64,000 nt of DNA from Acaryochloris sp. CCMEE 5410 (lineage in GTDB: Bacteria > Cyanobacteriota > Cyanobacteriia > Thermosynechococcales > Thermosynechococcaceae), in NCBI RefSeq assembly GCF_000238775.2, contig NZ_AFEJ02000004.1, forward strand, positions 56,101 to 120,100. The letters are read 5' to 3'. The notes under the pieces are model-generated. The model saw nothing but the letters and a program-made list of their open reading frames with translations. It made no database searches and was not told where the DNA came from. Each line of letters starts with the position of its first letter. Position 1 is the stretch's first letter. Below are positions 23,856 to 32,577 of this stretch, in pieces. A program made the translations under genes and the position numbers.

Positions 23856-26153
23856 CTACGGCACATCGAGTTGTGCCACATTTGCAAGATCTTTTTTGCG
23901 TTGTTGCGCTCGCCTTTCGTAACTGGCCTGATTTTTAGTACAGATCAAGCTGTAAGGACGACCGCTACGCTCAGTCGTGCAGTTCAGATCACATCCGCTC
24001 TTACGAATTGAGCTTTTGACATGGTTGCGTGCATATTCAGCGGCCTTGAAGGTCCAGCTCTCGCGATCAGGATCAGACAAAAAGAGACTGAGTTCACTGC
24101 AATGAGCACACTCACAAGTGGGGAGCTTATCCCGCGTCCAATCCTGGGGAGGTGCTAGTGGTTCAGCAATACGCGAGCGTAGATGGATTAGACATGCTTC
24201 CCTCAGGCGTCCAACCGCCTCGATCTTCCTACTTTTTTTCTTCTTGTTTAGAACTAGAACAGCAGGGATAAGCACAGTATCCAAACCGTAGGTTTTGGAG
24301 CATGCCAAGATGTGCTCGACTGCTTGGTCAGCTAACACTGTATCAATTTTGCCTAGAGCATTTAGGAGATCGACAATGAAGTCAGACTCCACCTGCGAGA
24401 AGCGTTGCCAGGTTGGGAGTTGAGGCATTGGAGCTGGGTCACTTGGTAGAGCCGTAATGAGTGCGGTGGCAGCGGGAACGAGATTGATTGTGCGCTTAGT
24501 GTCTAATGCCATCTTGATGCTAAGCGCTAGGAGTTCGCCGCAGGCACTGAGGGAGTCCGTGCAATTTTGAGCAATAATCTGCTCAGTGAATTTGGCGATT
24601 TCTAAGGACGATAGGAGTTTCATCGCCTGAATTAGAGCCTTGTTGTCCTCCTTTCCGTAAATACCTGTAGCGGAGAGATCAGCTAGAAAGGTATGAATAG
24701 CATCTATATCCTGCAATTGAGTCAGGAGGTTTAGCATTTGGCTTGTATAGCCTAGCCGAGTGGTGTGCGCACCACTTTGTGGCCATGTCTGTAGGATGTG
24801 TTGGGTGAGTTCATGGGCTTGTTTCCAGAGGGGTGAGTCAGATTCTTCGCCGCTTTCGAGCCAAGCCTGGGTTAGGTCACCCAAGTAAGGCAGTGTAGCG
24901 GACAGTCCAGCTTGATTGAATATGGCTAGCCGTCTTGCTCTTGGCCATAGAATTAGTGCAGCCCGCTGGTAAGTTCGTTCGAACGATGCCCCTGCATTAC
25001 CTGTCGCCTCCTCGAAGTCCAGTTCGTCGGGGTCTATTCCATCAAAAATATCAGGTGGACAGAGTTCTGACTCCTTGAAAGGGCTGGTTTTCAGTGTTGT
25101 GGCTTTGCCGTCAGGTCGTCGCCACTCTGTGAGGGTTGTGCTCCGATCATAGATTTCACCAATCTCAAAGTTGCTAGGATCATCATCATCGTCATACCAG
25201 TAGTTGCGGCGGCGACGCGAACCGTAATAGCCAGTATGTTCGGCACTACCACTTTCATTGATGGAAACCAGCGCTAGGTGGATGTCGCACTCAGCCTGCT
25301 TTGCCGCAGGCACAAGTACAGATGATATGGCTTCATCAGTCCCCTTTAGAGCATCGAATGCGAGTTCTGCGGGAGTATAGGCATGTTCCAAAGGGTAAAT
25401 CAGCTTTTCAGGTGAGTCATTGTTTGGTAATTCCTTGTCTGAGATCCATTGGTTTAAGCGTTTCACCACACTCGTTTGTTGGGTTTCATAATTGGGGGGT
25501 TTAGGGAGTTTTCCCTTGCCTCGTCGCAGCAAATTATAAACAAGGGTCAAGCGACATCCCGAGGTAATGGGGAGTACTTCATGAATGCAATCGGCATAGA
25601 AAGCCGCATAGGATATCTCCGAGAAATCTGAACAGCTTAGGTCGAGCTGTGCTTCATTATCCTGGTGGCGTATTAACAGTTCTCCGCCCGTATAAAGGGA
25701 GGGAAGCACGATCACGAGGGTGGCGAACATTCTGGGTGCCTTCTCAGTATCGCGATGGTTCACGAAGAAACAGCCTTCGTCGTAGACCAAGAGTTTGTAA
25801 AGTTCAGCCTCCACTTTATTGGTAACTCCCAATCCCTCAGTGACATGAGCCACGATAGATTTCAGGGTTTTTGGCCAATGTCGACCTTCTATCTGAACTT
25901 GATCGGCACTGATCTGCCAAGTTCGCCGCACCTCAGTATCAACTAGGGTTTCTTCGCCACGTCCGTAGGGTGCTTGCTCAGCAACAGCGACCAGTTGTTC
26001 GGCCTGAGCGGGTAGCAGCGGCAGAGCTATCGGTCCGACTCCTTCGACCTCCATGTGTGGTGTAAAAATTTCAGTTATGCCAGAGGTATAAAAATTACCA
26101 GGCTGCTGAACTGTTTTCAGGATCTTGGGTAGTTCAGTCGTGATGGAGGACAT
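23856..26153 (-). CDS. 2OG-Fe(II) oxygenase with long C-terminal helical domain
   Basis: A 765-residue protein from the ATG at 26153; a TTG at 26180 would add nine residues but lies inside a hairpin. Residues ~110-215 form a prolyl-4-hydroxylase-like double-stranded beta-helix: iron ligands His133 and Asp135 in FFVNHRDTEK, then distal His201 in ADCIHEVLPITSGCRLTLVY with Arg211 to bind 2-oxoglutarate. The remaining ~550 residues include a polar low-complexity stretch (YYGSRRRRNYWYDDDDD), an alpha-solenoid-like region and a C-terminal Cys-containing segment (CECAHC, GCDLNCTTE). The substrate is unknown; proteins of this layout occur sporadically in bacteria and fungi. No partner gene adjoins it. 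Confidence 0.8.
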   Translation of the reverse strand: MSSITTELPKILKTVQQPGNFYTSGITEIFTPHMEVEGVGPIALPLLPAQAEQLVAVAEQAPYGRGEETLVDTEVRRTWQISADQVQIEGRHWPKTLKSIVAHVTEGLGVTNKVEAELYKLLVYDEGCFFVNHRDTEKAPRMFATLVIVLPSLYTGGELLIRHQDNEAQLDLSCSDFSEISYAAFYADCIHEVLPITSGCRLTLVYNLLRRGKGKLPKPPNYETQQTSVVKRLNQWISDKELPNNDSPEKLIYPLEHAYTPAELAFDALKGTDEAISSVLVPAAKQAECDIHLALVSINESGSAEHTGYYGSRRRRNYWYDDDDDPSNFEIGEIYDRSTTLTEWRRPDGKATTLKTSPFKESELCPPDIFDGIDPDELDFEEATGNAGASFERTYQRAALILWPRARRLAIFNQAGLSATLPYLGDLTQAWLESGEESDSPLWKQAHELTQHILQTWPQSGAHTTRLGYTSQMLNLLTQLQDIDAIHTFLADLSATGIYGKEDNKALIQAMKLLSSLEIAKFTEQIIAQNCTDSLSACGELLALSIKMALDTKRTINLVPAATALITALPSDPAPMPQLPTWQRFSQVESDFIVDLLNALGKIDTVLADQAVEHILACSKTYGLDTVLIPAVLVLNKKKKSRKIEAVGRLREACLIHLRSRIAEPLAPPQDWTRDKLPTCECAHCSELSLFLSDPDRESWTFKAAEYARNHVKSSIRKSGCDLNCTTERSGRPYSLICTKNQASYERRAQQRKKDLANVAQLDVP

Positions 26154-26175
26154 AATTTGGCTTGCTATAAAAGTG

Positions 26176-26203
26176 GGCAAACCTGTTTGTGAGAAGGTTT
26201 GCC
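26176..26203 (-). promoter_or_regulatory. Hairpin in the leader of the oxygenase gene
   Basis: GGCAAACC (26176-26183) and GGTTTGCC (26196-26203) form a perfect 8-bp stem with a 12-base loop, 22 bases upstream of the oxygenase ATG. It could be an operator or a leader hairpin. No clear Shine-Dalgarno is visible between it and the start. Confidence 0.35.
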
Positions 26204-26355
26204 TTGCAAGAATTCTATCTTGTTTACCTGGAAGGAATAATCTTTAAATTGATGGGCATGGATGTCGTAAATTAGCTCAATGGCTTGACACCCCGAAAAT
26301 TAGTGAAATTATTAATAGGATTGACTTATAGAAAATGAGGCCAATATCTACAGAG

Positions 26356-26508
26356 ATCGCTGGCTGTCAAAATTTCGCTTATATCCTTAGCTTGTTGGTT
26401 GGAAGATGAAAATGCCTTTTGAAGATAGCTATCCCAATATTGGCCGCTGGGTTAATGAGCATGAGGGATATATAGAAATTGGATATGACCGAGAGAGTCC
26501 CCTCAACC
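26356..26508 (+). pseudogene. Truncated duplicate of the 77-residue protein gene (direct repeat copy 1)
   Basis: About 150 bases here match 28925-29078 in the same direction, including GCTTGTTGGTTGGAAGATGA and the first ~33 codons of the small protein at 28977 (MKMPFEDSYPNIGRWVNEHE). After GYDRESPL the match ends and the frame runs into unrelated sequence before a stop. The two copies bracket the pair of coiled-coil genes. Confidence 0.8.
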
Positions 26509-26517
26509 CGATTAAGG

Positions 26518-27588
26518 TCAAACTTTGCTGCTTTTTGTTGGATTTTTTGCTTGCTCCATAGCGATGTCTTTGAATGCTTGGTAGGACTGAATATTGGATG
26601 TTCCTTCAATTGCTTTGACTGCTAAGTCTTGAATCTGCTTGAGAGCTGCATCTAGCTGTTTGGAAAGAATTTGGCGCTGTTCTTCCTGCTTTTCAATAGT
26701 TTGTTCAAGAGATTTAATTCTCAGTTCATATACTTGTTTGTTGCCTTCTAATTCCTTGTTTCTTAAATCTGCCTTGATGTTGGCTTCATAGTTGACCTTA
26801 TCTTGACCTGCTTTTATGGCTTGTTTAATTGCTGCTTCTTTATCTTTCGGTATAGATTTGACCTGAGCTTGAAGTTCCTCAAAATCCTGTTCTTGCTGGG
26901 AAAGTTCTCTTTCTCGCTCTGCCCATTGTTTCTGTTGTGTTTGTTTGATCTCTTCTAGTTGTTGATATAAAATATTCTGGTTTTGTTCATATTCAGCTTC
27001 TTCTAAATTGCGTTGAAGGTTTAGATTGTAGTCGTACTCTTGTGCCTCTCGCTTTTGAGTCTTGCGTTGATCTTCATCTCGTTCTTTTGTAGAGTGTTGG
27101 TGGTCTTCTTTCTCCTTTTCCCAAGCTTGCTGTAAATCTTGGATTTCTAGTGACAGTGTGATTTGCCTGTTACTACGTTCTGCTTCGAATGTTTTAGAAT
27201 TATTTGTATAGGTTTGAACTAAGTTGTCTAGCGTATTCTCTTGAATATCCTCAAGATCATGAAGATCTTTCAGTTGCTGTAATTCATCAGAAATAGAACT
27301 CTGTAAGCTTTGAAGATGAGCAGCTTTAGATGTGAGTTTTTCTGATAATTCATTGATGGCAGTTCCAAATCCTAATTGCAGTTTGTGCAAGGTATCAATT
27401 GCACCTGCCATTTTGTTTGTGATTATGGGTTCCTTGACCTCAGATTTTGATGATACAGCTTGAATCGATTGAGGTTTTTGCTTTAATTGTTGTAATTGTT
27501 TTTCAAGTGCTTTGTATTCAGTTAGTAAATCATCATAGGCTGATAGAATCTGAGATTTAGTGTTACGATCGCTGGGTTTATCTACCAT
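26518..27588 (-). CDS. Long coiled-coil protein, paralogue 2
   Basis: A 356-residue protein that is almost entirely charged helix (residues ~20-55 and ~75-340), rich in Gln/Glu/Lys and without Pro-rich breaks or membrane segments. Landmarks are LHKLQLGFGTAINELSEKL, QEYDYNLNLQRNLEEAEYEQ, QKQWAERERELS and the ending LDAALKQIQDLAVKAIEG. The neighbour at 27639 has the same landmarks in the same order, so the two are tandem paralogues. Coiled-coil pairs of this kind can co-assemble into filaments, as described for cyanobacterial LfiA/LfiB; that is only an analogy. It lies 50 bases downstream of its partner and is probably co-transcribed. Confidence 0.6.
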   Translation of the reverse strand: MVDKPSDRNTKSQILSAYDDLLTEYKALEKQLQQLKQKPQSIQAVSSKSEVKEPIITNKMAGAIDTLHKLQLGFGTAINELSEKLTSKAAHLQSLQSSISDELQQLKDLHDLEDIQENTLDNLVQTYTNNSKTFEAERSNRQITLSLEIQDLQQAWEKEKEDHQHSTKERDEDQRKTQKREAQEYDYNLNLQRNLEEAEYEQNQNILYQQLEEIKQTQQKQWAERERELSQQEQDFEELQAQVKSIPKDKEAAIKQAIKAGQDKVNYEANIKADLRNKELEGNKQVYELRIKSLEQTIEKQEEQRQILSKQLDAALKQIQDLAVKAIEGTSNIQSYQAFKDIAMEQAKNPTKSSKV

Positions 27589-27638
27589 TGTTACTATCCA
27601 AATATAGATATTGTATGAGTGCAGTATTGAAATTGAAT

Positions 27639-28607
27639 TTAGCTACTACCAAAAGCTTTAATCGTTAGTGCCTGTGATTGTTTGAGGGTATCTTGCAGTT
27701 GAGTATGGAGAATTTCTATTTGTGCTAATTGTTGTTGGATCTGTGTTTCTAAAGATTGAATTTGAAATTCGTAACCTTGTTGTGTTGCATCCCACTCTTT
27801 TTCTATAAGTTCTGCTTTGACTTCAGCAGATCGGGTTGCAGCTAATTCAGATTCTGTCCTTGCTTGAGTGACGGCTGCCTCTAGTTCAGTTGAAAATTGC
27901 TGGACTTGCTGTTGATACTCATCAACTAGAGATAGGTTTTCTTCTAAAATTGCTTCTCGTTCGGACCATTCCTGTTCTTTTGCCTGGTTTGATTCTTGTA
28001 GTTCCTGTTCTTGATTGCGTTTTTGTTCTTCGTACTCATTGGCTGCGATGGTACGGGTTCGTTCTAAGTTGTATTGGTAATCAGCCTCTTGGCGTTGCCG
28101 TTCTTTTATAAGTAATTCGTTTTGCTCTTGCTGGGCTGTCTCATATGTTGTGTGTTCCTTTTGCCAGAGTAGACGCTGTTCAGTCATCTCTTGTCTTAAT
28201 GACTCTCGCTGTTCAGTTGTCTCTTGTTCCAGGGTTCTTAAAGAGTCCTGATGCTCTTGGGTGATTAGATGTAGCGCATCTGCCACAATACGAATTTGGT
28301 GTAGTTCTTTAAGATGTTGAGTTTCAATCTCAATGGCCTGCTCTAACTCATCTAGCTTTGTTAATTCTGCTCTTAAGCGTTCTGAGAGATTAGTGACAAT
28401 ACCACCAAATTCAATCTGAAGGTTTGCCAGACCTTTGACAATATCGTCGCTAGTATAGGTTGATGCGGTATTAACAATAAGCTGGTTTTCGCTTTTTGCT
28501 ACTTCCTCTGCTTTGGTGGCGATTTTCAGGTCAATATTTTCTCTTTCAGCCAGAATTTGCTGAAAGTCGTTAATAATTTGCTGCTTACGTTTTTCTGAGG
28601 ATGCCAT
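27639..28607 (-). CDS. Long coiled-coil protein, paralogue 1
   Basis: A 322-residue helical protein with conserved landmarks shared with the gene at 26518: LANLQIEFGGIVTNLSERL, ADYQYNLERTRTIAANEYEE, AKEQEWSEREAIL and the ending LQDTLKQSQALTIKAFGSS. Heptad-like spacing runs through residues ~80-310. There is no HTH, ATPase or membrane segment. It is the first of the two-gene unit. A structural or scaffolding role is inferred; a plasmid-encoded cytoskeletal or phage-related role cannot be excluded. Confidence 0.6.
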   Translation of the reverse strand: MASSEKRKQQIINDFQQILAERENIDLKIATKAEEVAKSENQLIVNTASTYTSDDIVKGLANLQIEFGGIVTNLSERLRAELTKLDELEQAIEIETQHLKELHQIRIVADALHLITQEHQDSLRTLEQETTEQRESLRQEMTEQRLLWQKEHTTYETAQQEQNELLIKERQRQEADYQYNLERTRTIAANEYEEQKRNQEQELQESNQAKEQEWSEREAILEENLSLVDEYQQQVQQFSTELEAAVTQARTESELAATRSAEVKAELIEKEWDATQQGYEFQIQSLETQIQQQLAQIEILHTQLQDTLKQSQALTIKAFGSS

Positions 28608-28644
28608 GATAATTCTTCCTGAACGGTATTTGACTTACCAAAGA

Positions 28645-28681
28645 TCCCACCCTTGAATGTGGTGGGCTTTCAAGGGCGGGA
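28645..28681. repeat. IS200/IS605-type end hairpin
   Basis: A long hairpin with arms TCCCACCCTTGAA and TTCAAGGGCGGGA (one mismatch) encloses an inner GTGGTGGGC loop. It lies just beyond the 3' end of an IS200-type tnpA remnant, as expected for the right-end hairpin of such elements. Confidence 0.6.
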
Positions 28682-28711
28682 TAGAAAACGAGTTTGTGCT
28701 TTTAAGTGCCG

Positions 28712-28860
28712 TCAGTTTTTCCCTTGAGACTCAATATACATTTTGATAGTCTCAATGCTGACTTGACCCGCTGTTGAAGCAAAATATGCCCAAGTCCACA
28801 TGGGATGATTTTCCCAGCTCTGGAAAGTCTTGACCCAGATATCTTGCACTCATTCCTTTT
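28712..28860 (-). pseudogene. IS200/IS605 TnpA (Y1 transposase) C-terminal remnant
   Basis: Read on the minus strand, the segment encodes QDIWVKTFQSWENHPMWTWA followed by YFASTAGQVSIETIKMYIES and a stop at 28712. YFxxTxGxVSxExIxxYIExQ is the ending typical of IS200-family TnpA. The His-hydrophobe-His and catalytic Tyr regions are absent. Together with the adjacent hairpin it marks an old IS200/IS605 insertion upstream of the coiled-coil genes. Confidence 0.65.
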
Positions 28861-28976
28861 AATCTTGTGCATAATCTTTGTTCAGTTTTCAAGTAAAGGG
28901 ATGTGTCCTAAACCCCTTCTTGAGCGATCACTCGCTGCCAAAATTTCACTGATACCCTTAGCTTGTTGGTTGGAAG

Positions 28977-29210
28977 ATGAAAATGCCTTTTGAAGATAGC
29001 TATCCCAATATTGACCGCTGGGTTAATGAGCATGAGGGATATATAGAAATTGGATATGACCAAGACAGCCCTCTTACCTCATTTGTCCGGGCCATAGATA
29101 TGGGTGGAATGGTATGGGAGGGGCAGAATAGCTATTCAGGGTTAGATGAGGCGTTGCAAGACTTAGATGATGGGCTGGCGAAAGCCCTAGCTGAAATCTA
29201 TGGTGATTAA
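28977..29210 (+). CDS. Small acidic conserved hypothetical protein
   Basis: A 77-residue protein beginning MKMPFEDSYPNIDRWVNEHE and containing SFVRAIDMGGMVWEG and a C-terminal acidic helix (LDEALQDLDDGLAKALAEIY). Its composition and length resemble a common small cyanobacterial hypothetical protein. The 5' 100 bases are duplicated at 26406. An in-frame ATG at 28983 is an alternative start. Function unknown. Confidence 0.65.
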   Translation: MKMPFEDSYPNIDRWVNEHEGYIEIGYDQDSPLTSFVRAIDMGGMVWEGQNSYSGLDEALQDLDDGLAKALAEIYGD

Positions 29211-29356
29211 CTATTGTCTCATTAGTTAATCATCTCTATGGTGTGTGGGATTTAGATAGGGAGGGGGTTTGGGGCTTTGTCTGGGTGGGAAGGGAAAAAG
29301 AGGTGATTAAGTTATAGGGTTAGGGGGAAATAACTTAATTGCTTTTTAGGTGGGTT

Positions 29357-29956
29357 ATGCCGTTGCCGAAGGGGTCGAATCCAAACCATCCGAAGTTGGG
29401 TTCTTCGATTAAGGTGGAGCCGATAAGGACGAAGAAGGCGATCTCGGGGATTAAGCAGCTGTTGTCGGGGAGTCCTCGGGATCTGTGCCTGTTTACGTTG
29501 GGGATTAATACGGCCTATCGGGCGAATGAGCTGCTGTCTTTGAAGGCGGGCCAGGTGCGTTATCTGGGGGTGGGGGATGTGATTGATCTGAAGCAGTCGA
29601 AGACGGACCGGTATCGGTTGGTGACGCTCAATTCTAAGGCAGTGTCGGTGATTCAGTCGTTGTTGAGGTCTCGGGTTTTTGAGGATGAGGATTATCTGTT
29701 CTGGAGTCTGCATGGTCCGGTGTTGCAGGTGCCGACGGTGACGAATATGGTGAAGCGCTGGTGTCGGTTTGTGGGGCTAAAGGGTCACTATGGCAGTCAT
29801 ACGCTAAGAAAGACGTGGGGGTATTGGCAGTATAAAAGGCATACGCCGATTCCGTTGCTGATGGAAGCGTTTGGGCATAAGTCCCAGCAGCAGACGATGG
29901 CTTATCTGGGGATTCAGCCGAAGGATGTGGCACGAATCTTTGAGATGGAGTTGTAG
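29357..29956 (+). CDS. Catalytic-domain-only tyrosine recombinase
   Basis: A 199-residue protein from the ATG at 29357 behind AGGTGG; a TTG at 29339 would add six residues. All active-site positions are present: Arg55 (TAYRANELLSL), Lys82 (KQSKTDRYR), His148/Arg151 (SHTLRKTWGYW), His174 (FGHKSQQQT) and Tyr183 (AYLGI). The N-terminal core-binding domain of ordinary integrases is missing. It may bind DNA weakly or depend on a partner. Its codon use is GC-richer than the AT-rich transposase gene just downstream. Confidence 0.8.
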   Translation: MPLPKGSNPNHPKLGSSIKVEPIRTKKAISGIKQLLSGSPRDLCLFTLGINTAYRANELLSLKAGQVRYLGVGDVIDLKQSKTDRYRLVTLNSKAVSVIQSLLRSRVFEDEDYLFWSLHGPVLQVPTVTNMVKRWCRFVGLKGHYGSHTLRKTWGYWQYKRHTPIPLLMEAFGHKSQQQTMAYLGIQPKDVARIFEMEL

Positions 29957-30200
29957 AGCAACAAGAATACTAATAGAAATCGATAAGAATCAAAGGCCAT
30001 AATTGAATTCAGTTTTGTTCTAAGATCAGCAAATACAATTCAAAAGCACTGAAGACTTGTTAGACATGAATGTATTCGTAAAGAATGGTAGTATGCAGTG
30101 CTTGATTTGCAGAGTTTTTCTCAATAATTTTAAACAGGCTTTCGTTATTGTGATGTGGAATTAAAAGCTCAGTGATTGAATAAAATACTTATACTTTTAA

Positions 30201-31775
30201 ATGATTTCCAATGAATTAAGACTTTCGATCAAAAGATTAGCCTCCTATAAGGTAAAAAATAAGGAAATAAGTGAAATTACTGGTGTTAGTGTAAGAACAA
30301 TTTCTCGAATTAAGAAAGAAGAAGTTGACTATATAGTAGATGAAGAAGTATGTAAAAATAAAAATTTGGGAAGGCCAAGTCAAGTTGCAAAATATGAAAA
30401 ATATATTTTGCAATGGATAAAATATTCTCAACAAGTTGAAGGTAGATATTTAAAGGGTAAAGAAATCCTGGAAAAACTTAGGCTAAAAGGATATTTAGGA
30501 GGGAAAACAGCAGCATATGATCTTATAAAGAAAGTTAGATTATTAATTCCTCCATCTTCTGTAAAAGAAGAGGAACGAAATGAGGAAGAATGGATGCATA
30601 TGCTAATTCAAGGAAAAATAGAAAATTTAGAGATTAAAAAGAATCTTTTAGATGTATTCAATTCTAAAGAGATTGAATTATTAATTGACAATCTTTTAAA
30701 TAGACCATTACGTCATCGAAATAGAGCAGTAACAATTATTGCATTTATGAGTGATATAAATAGGAAAGTAATATCAGAATATTTGTTTTTAGGATTAGAT
30801 ACCATAAATAAATATATAAAAATATATAAAACTGATGGAATTGAAAAGCTATTTGATTTTTCATATTCAAATATAAAAAAATCCGATAACAAAAAATATA
30901 TAGATAAAGTGTTTGAAATAATTCATTCCCCTCCAGCGATTCATGGAATAAATAGGACAAGCTGGAGACAAAGTGATGTATATCAAATCATGAAAAAGAA
31001 GGGATTTAAAGTATCTAAAGATAACATCAGAAAAATCATTAAAAATGCTGGATACTCTTACAGAAATGCTAAAAAAGTTCTTACTAGTTCAGATCCAGCA
31101 TATAAAGAGAAGCTCAAGGCTATTCAAGATATATTGTCAAATTTAAGATCTAATGAAAAATTCTTTTCCATTGATGAATTTGGCCCCTTTTCAGTAAAAA
31201 TATACGGAGGTAAGGTATTGACACCTCCAGGTCAATTAAGAACTGTTCCACAATGGCAAAAGAGTAAAGGAAGTTTGATTGCTACTGCTGCACTTGAGTT
31301 ATCGACTAATCAAGTTTCTCATTTTTATTCTGAAAAGAAGAATACTAAAGAAATGATAAGACTTATAGGATTGTTATTGGAAGAATATAAAAATGAAAAT
31401 TGTATATATATTTCATGGGATGCTGCATCATGGCATGCATCTCAAGAGTTATATAAGTATGTAGAAGAAGTCAATAAAAAAGACTACAGAAATACTAATA
31501 AAACACCAATAGTAAAACTTGCACCACTTCCATCTGGCGCACAGTTTTTAAATGTTATTGAATCTGTATTTAGTGGGATGTCTAAGGCGATTTTGCACAA
31601 TAGCAACTATGAATCTATTGAGCATTGTAAGAAAGCTATTGATCGATACTTCGATGAAAGGAATCAGCATTTTAAGGAAAACCCTAAACGTGCAGGCAAG
31701 AAGATATGGGGAAATGAGATCGTAAAACCAGTATTTAGTGAGAGTAATAACTGTAAAGATCCTCGATGGAGATAG
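30201..31775 (+). CDS. IS630-type long transposase, AT-rich
   Basis: A 524-residue DDE transposase. An N-terminal HTH (NKEISEITGVSVRTISRIKK) is followed by a second homeodomain-like HTH region (ISEYLFLGLDTINKYIKIYK). The catalytic core has FFSIDEFGPFSVK (first Asp), YISWDAASWHAS (second Asp) and LNVIESVFSGMSKAIL (Glu). It is longer than ordinary IS630 enzymes (~350 residues). Base composition is strikingly AT-rich, with runs of AAA/ATA codons unlike the neighbours, pointing to recent transfer from an AT-rich host. Its terminal repeats were not identified. Confidence 0.75.
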   Translation: MISNELRLSIKRLASYKVKNKEISEITGVSVRTISRIKKEEVDYIVDEEVCKNKNLGRPSQVAKYEKYILQWIKYSQQVEGRYLKGKEILEKLRLKGYLGGKTAAYDLIKKVRLLIPPSSVKEEERNEEEWMHMLIQGKIENLEIKKNLLDVFNSKEIELLIDNLLNRPLRHRNRAVTIIAFMSDINRKVISEYLFLGLDTINKYIKIYKTDGIEKLFDFSYSNIKKSDNKKYIDKVFEIIHSPPAIHGINRTSWRQSDVYQIMKKKGFKVSKDNIRKIIKNAGYSYRNAKKVLTSSDPAYKEKLKAIQDILSNLRSNEKFFSIDEFGPFSVKIYGGKVLTPPGQLRTVPQWQKSKGSLIATAALELSTNQVSHFYSEKKNTKEMIRLIGLLLEEYKNENCIYISWDAASWHASQELYKYVEEVNKKDYRNTNKTPIVKLAPLPSGAQFLNVIESVFSGMSKAILHNSNYESIEHCKKAIDRYFDERNQHFKENPKRAGKKIWGNEIVKPVFSESNNCKDPRWR

Positions 31776-31896
31776 TAAAAAGTTTGTATGAATAGTTTAA
31801 AAAGAATGAAGTACAATAATGCATACAATGCTTACAAATTAATCTGTTATTGTATTATGAAATGAGCTATTCAAAAAGCTGATTCACAGTTTTAAG

Positions 31897-32385
31897 ATGA
31901 GTACTTTTGTCGCTTTAGATTTTGAAACGGCGGATCGTGGCCGAGATAGTGCATGTGCGCTTGGATTAGTGCGAGTTGAGGACAATAAAATTATTAAGAG
32001 ATACTATTCTCTTATTCGCCCACCAAGGGAGTTTTTCGAATTTACCTATATTCATGGTATTCGTTGGAGTGATGTTGCTTTAGAGAAAAACTTTGGTCAG
32101 ATATGGCCTTCTATTGAATGTATATTTAGTAATATAGATTTCATTGCTGCTCACAACGCTTCTTTTGACAAAGGAGTTTTATATGCATGTTGTGATTCTC
32201 ATCAGATTTCTAAGCCGAAAAATAAATTTATTTGCACAGTAAAACTATCTCGTAAACTCTGGGATATTTATCCAACAAAGCTACCTAATGTTTGTGAGTA
32301 TCTAAATATTAAATTGGATCATCACTATGCGCTATCTGATGCTGAAGCTTGCGCTCAAATTGTCATTGCTTCTGAGCAGATTTAG
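31897..32385 (+). CDS. DnaQ-like 3'-5' exonuclease (DEDDh)
   Basis: A 162-residue stand-alone exonuclease domain. Exo I motif VALDFETADRG gives the first Asp and Glu, Exo II FIAAHNASFDKGVL gives the second Asp, and Exo III HHYALSDAEACAQI gives the His and last Asp. The size equals one exonuclease domain with no polymerase or helicase attached, as in PolC-epsilon-like accessory proteins. It may trim DNA or RNA ends in repair. It lies between a transposase and a toxin-antitoxin module. Confidence 0.85.
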   Translation: MSTFVALDFETADRGRDSACALGLVRVEDNKIIKRYYSLIRPPREFFEFTYIHGIRWSDVALEKNFGQIWPSIECIFSNIDFIAAHNASFDKGVLYACCDSHQISKPKNKFICTVKLSRKLWDIYPTKLPNVCEYLNIKLDHHYALSDAEACAQIVIASEQI

Positions 32386-32577
32386 TGATGGGTTATTGAG
32401 TGTGTAAACTATTTTGATGCTTTTTAAATTCTAATTAGCCTGATTTTAGTTTAAGCCTAAGTATATATTATTGTGTAGACTAAGACTTGATTATTGACTA
32501 ATTATTGATTGTTTTTGTAAGAAATCAATCAGGGAATTAAATATTTATAACTGAAATTTTTTAAAAGATTTTTGTAC

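Noticed and set aside
29312..29933. Long minus-strand frames opposite the catalytic-domain recombinase
   Set aside because: Composition is Arg/Pro/Ser-rich and typical of antisense shadow frames of a GC-rich gene.
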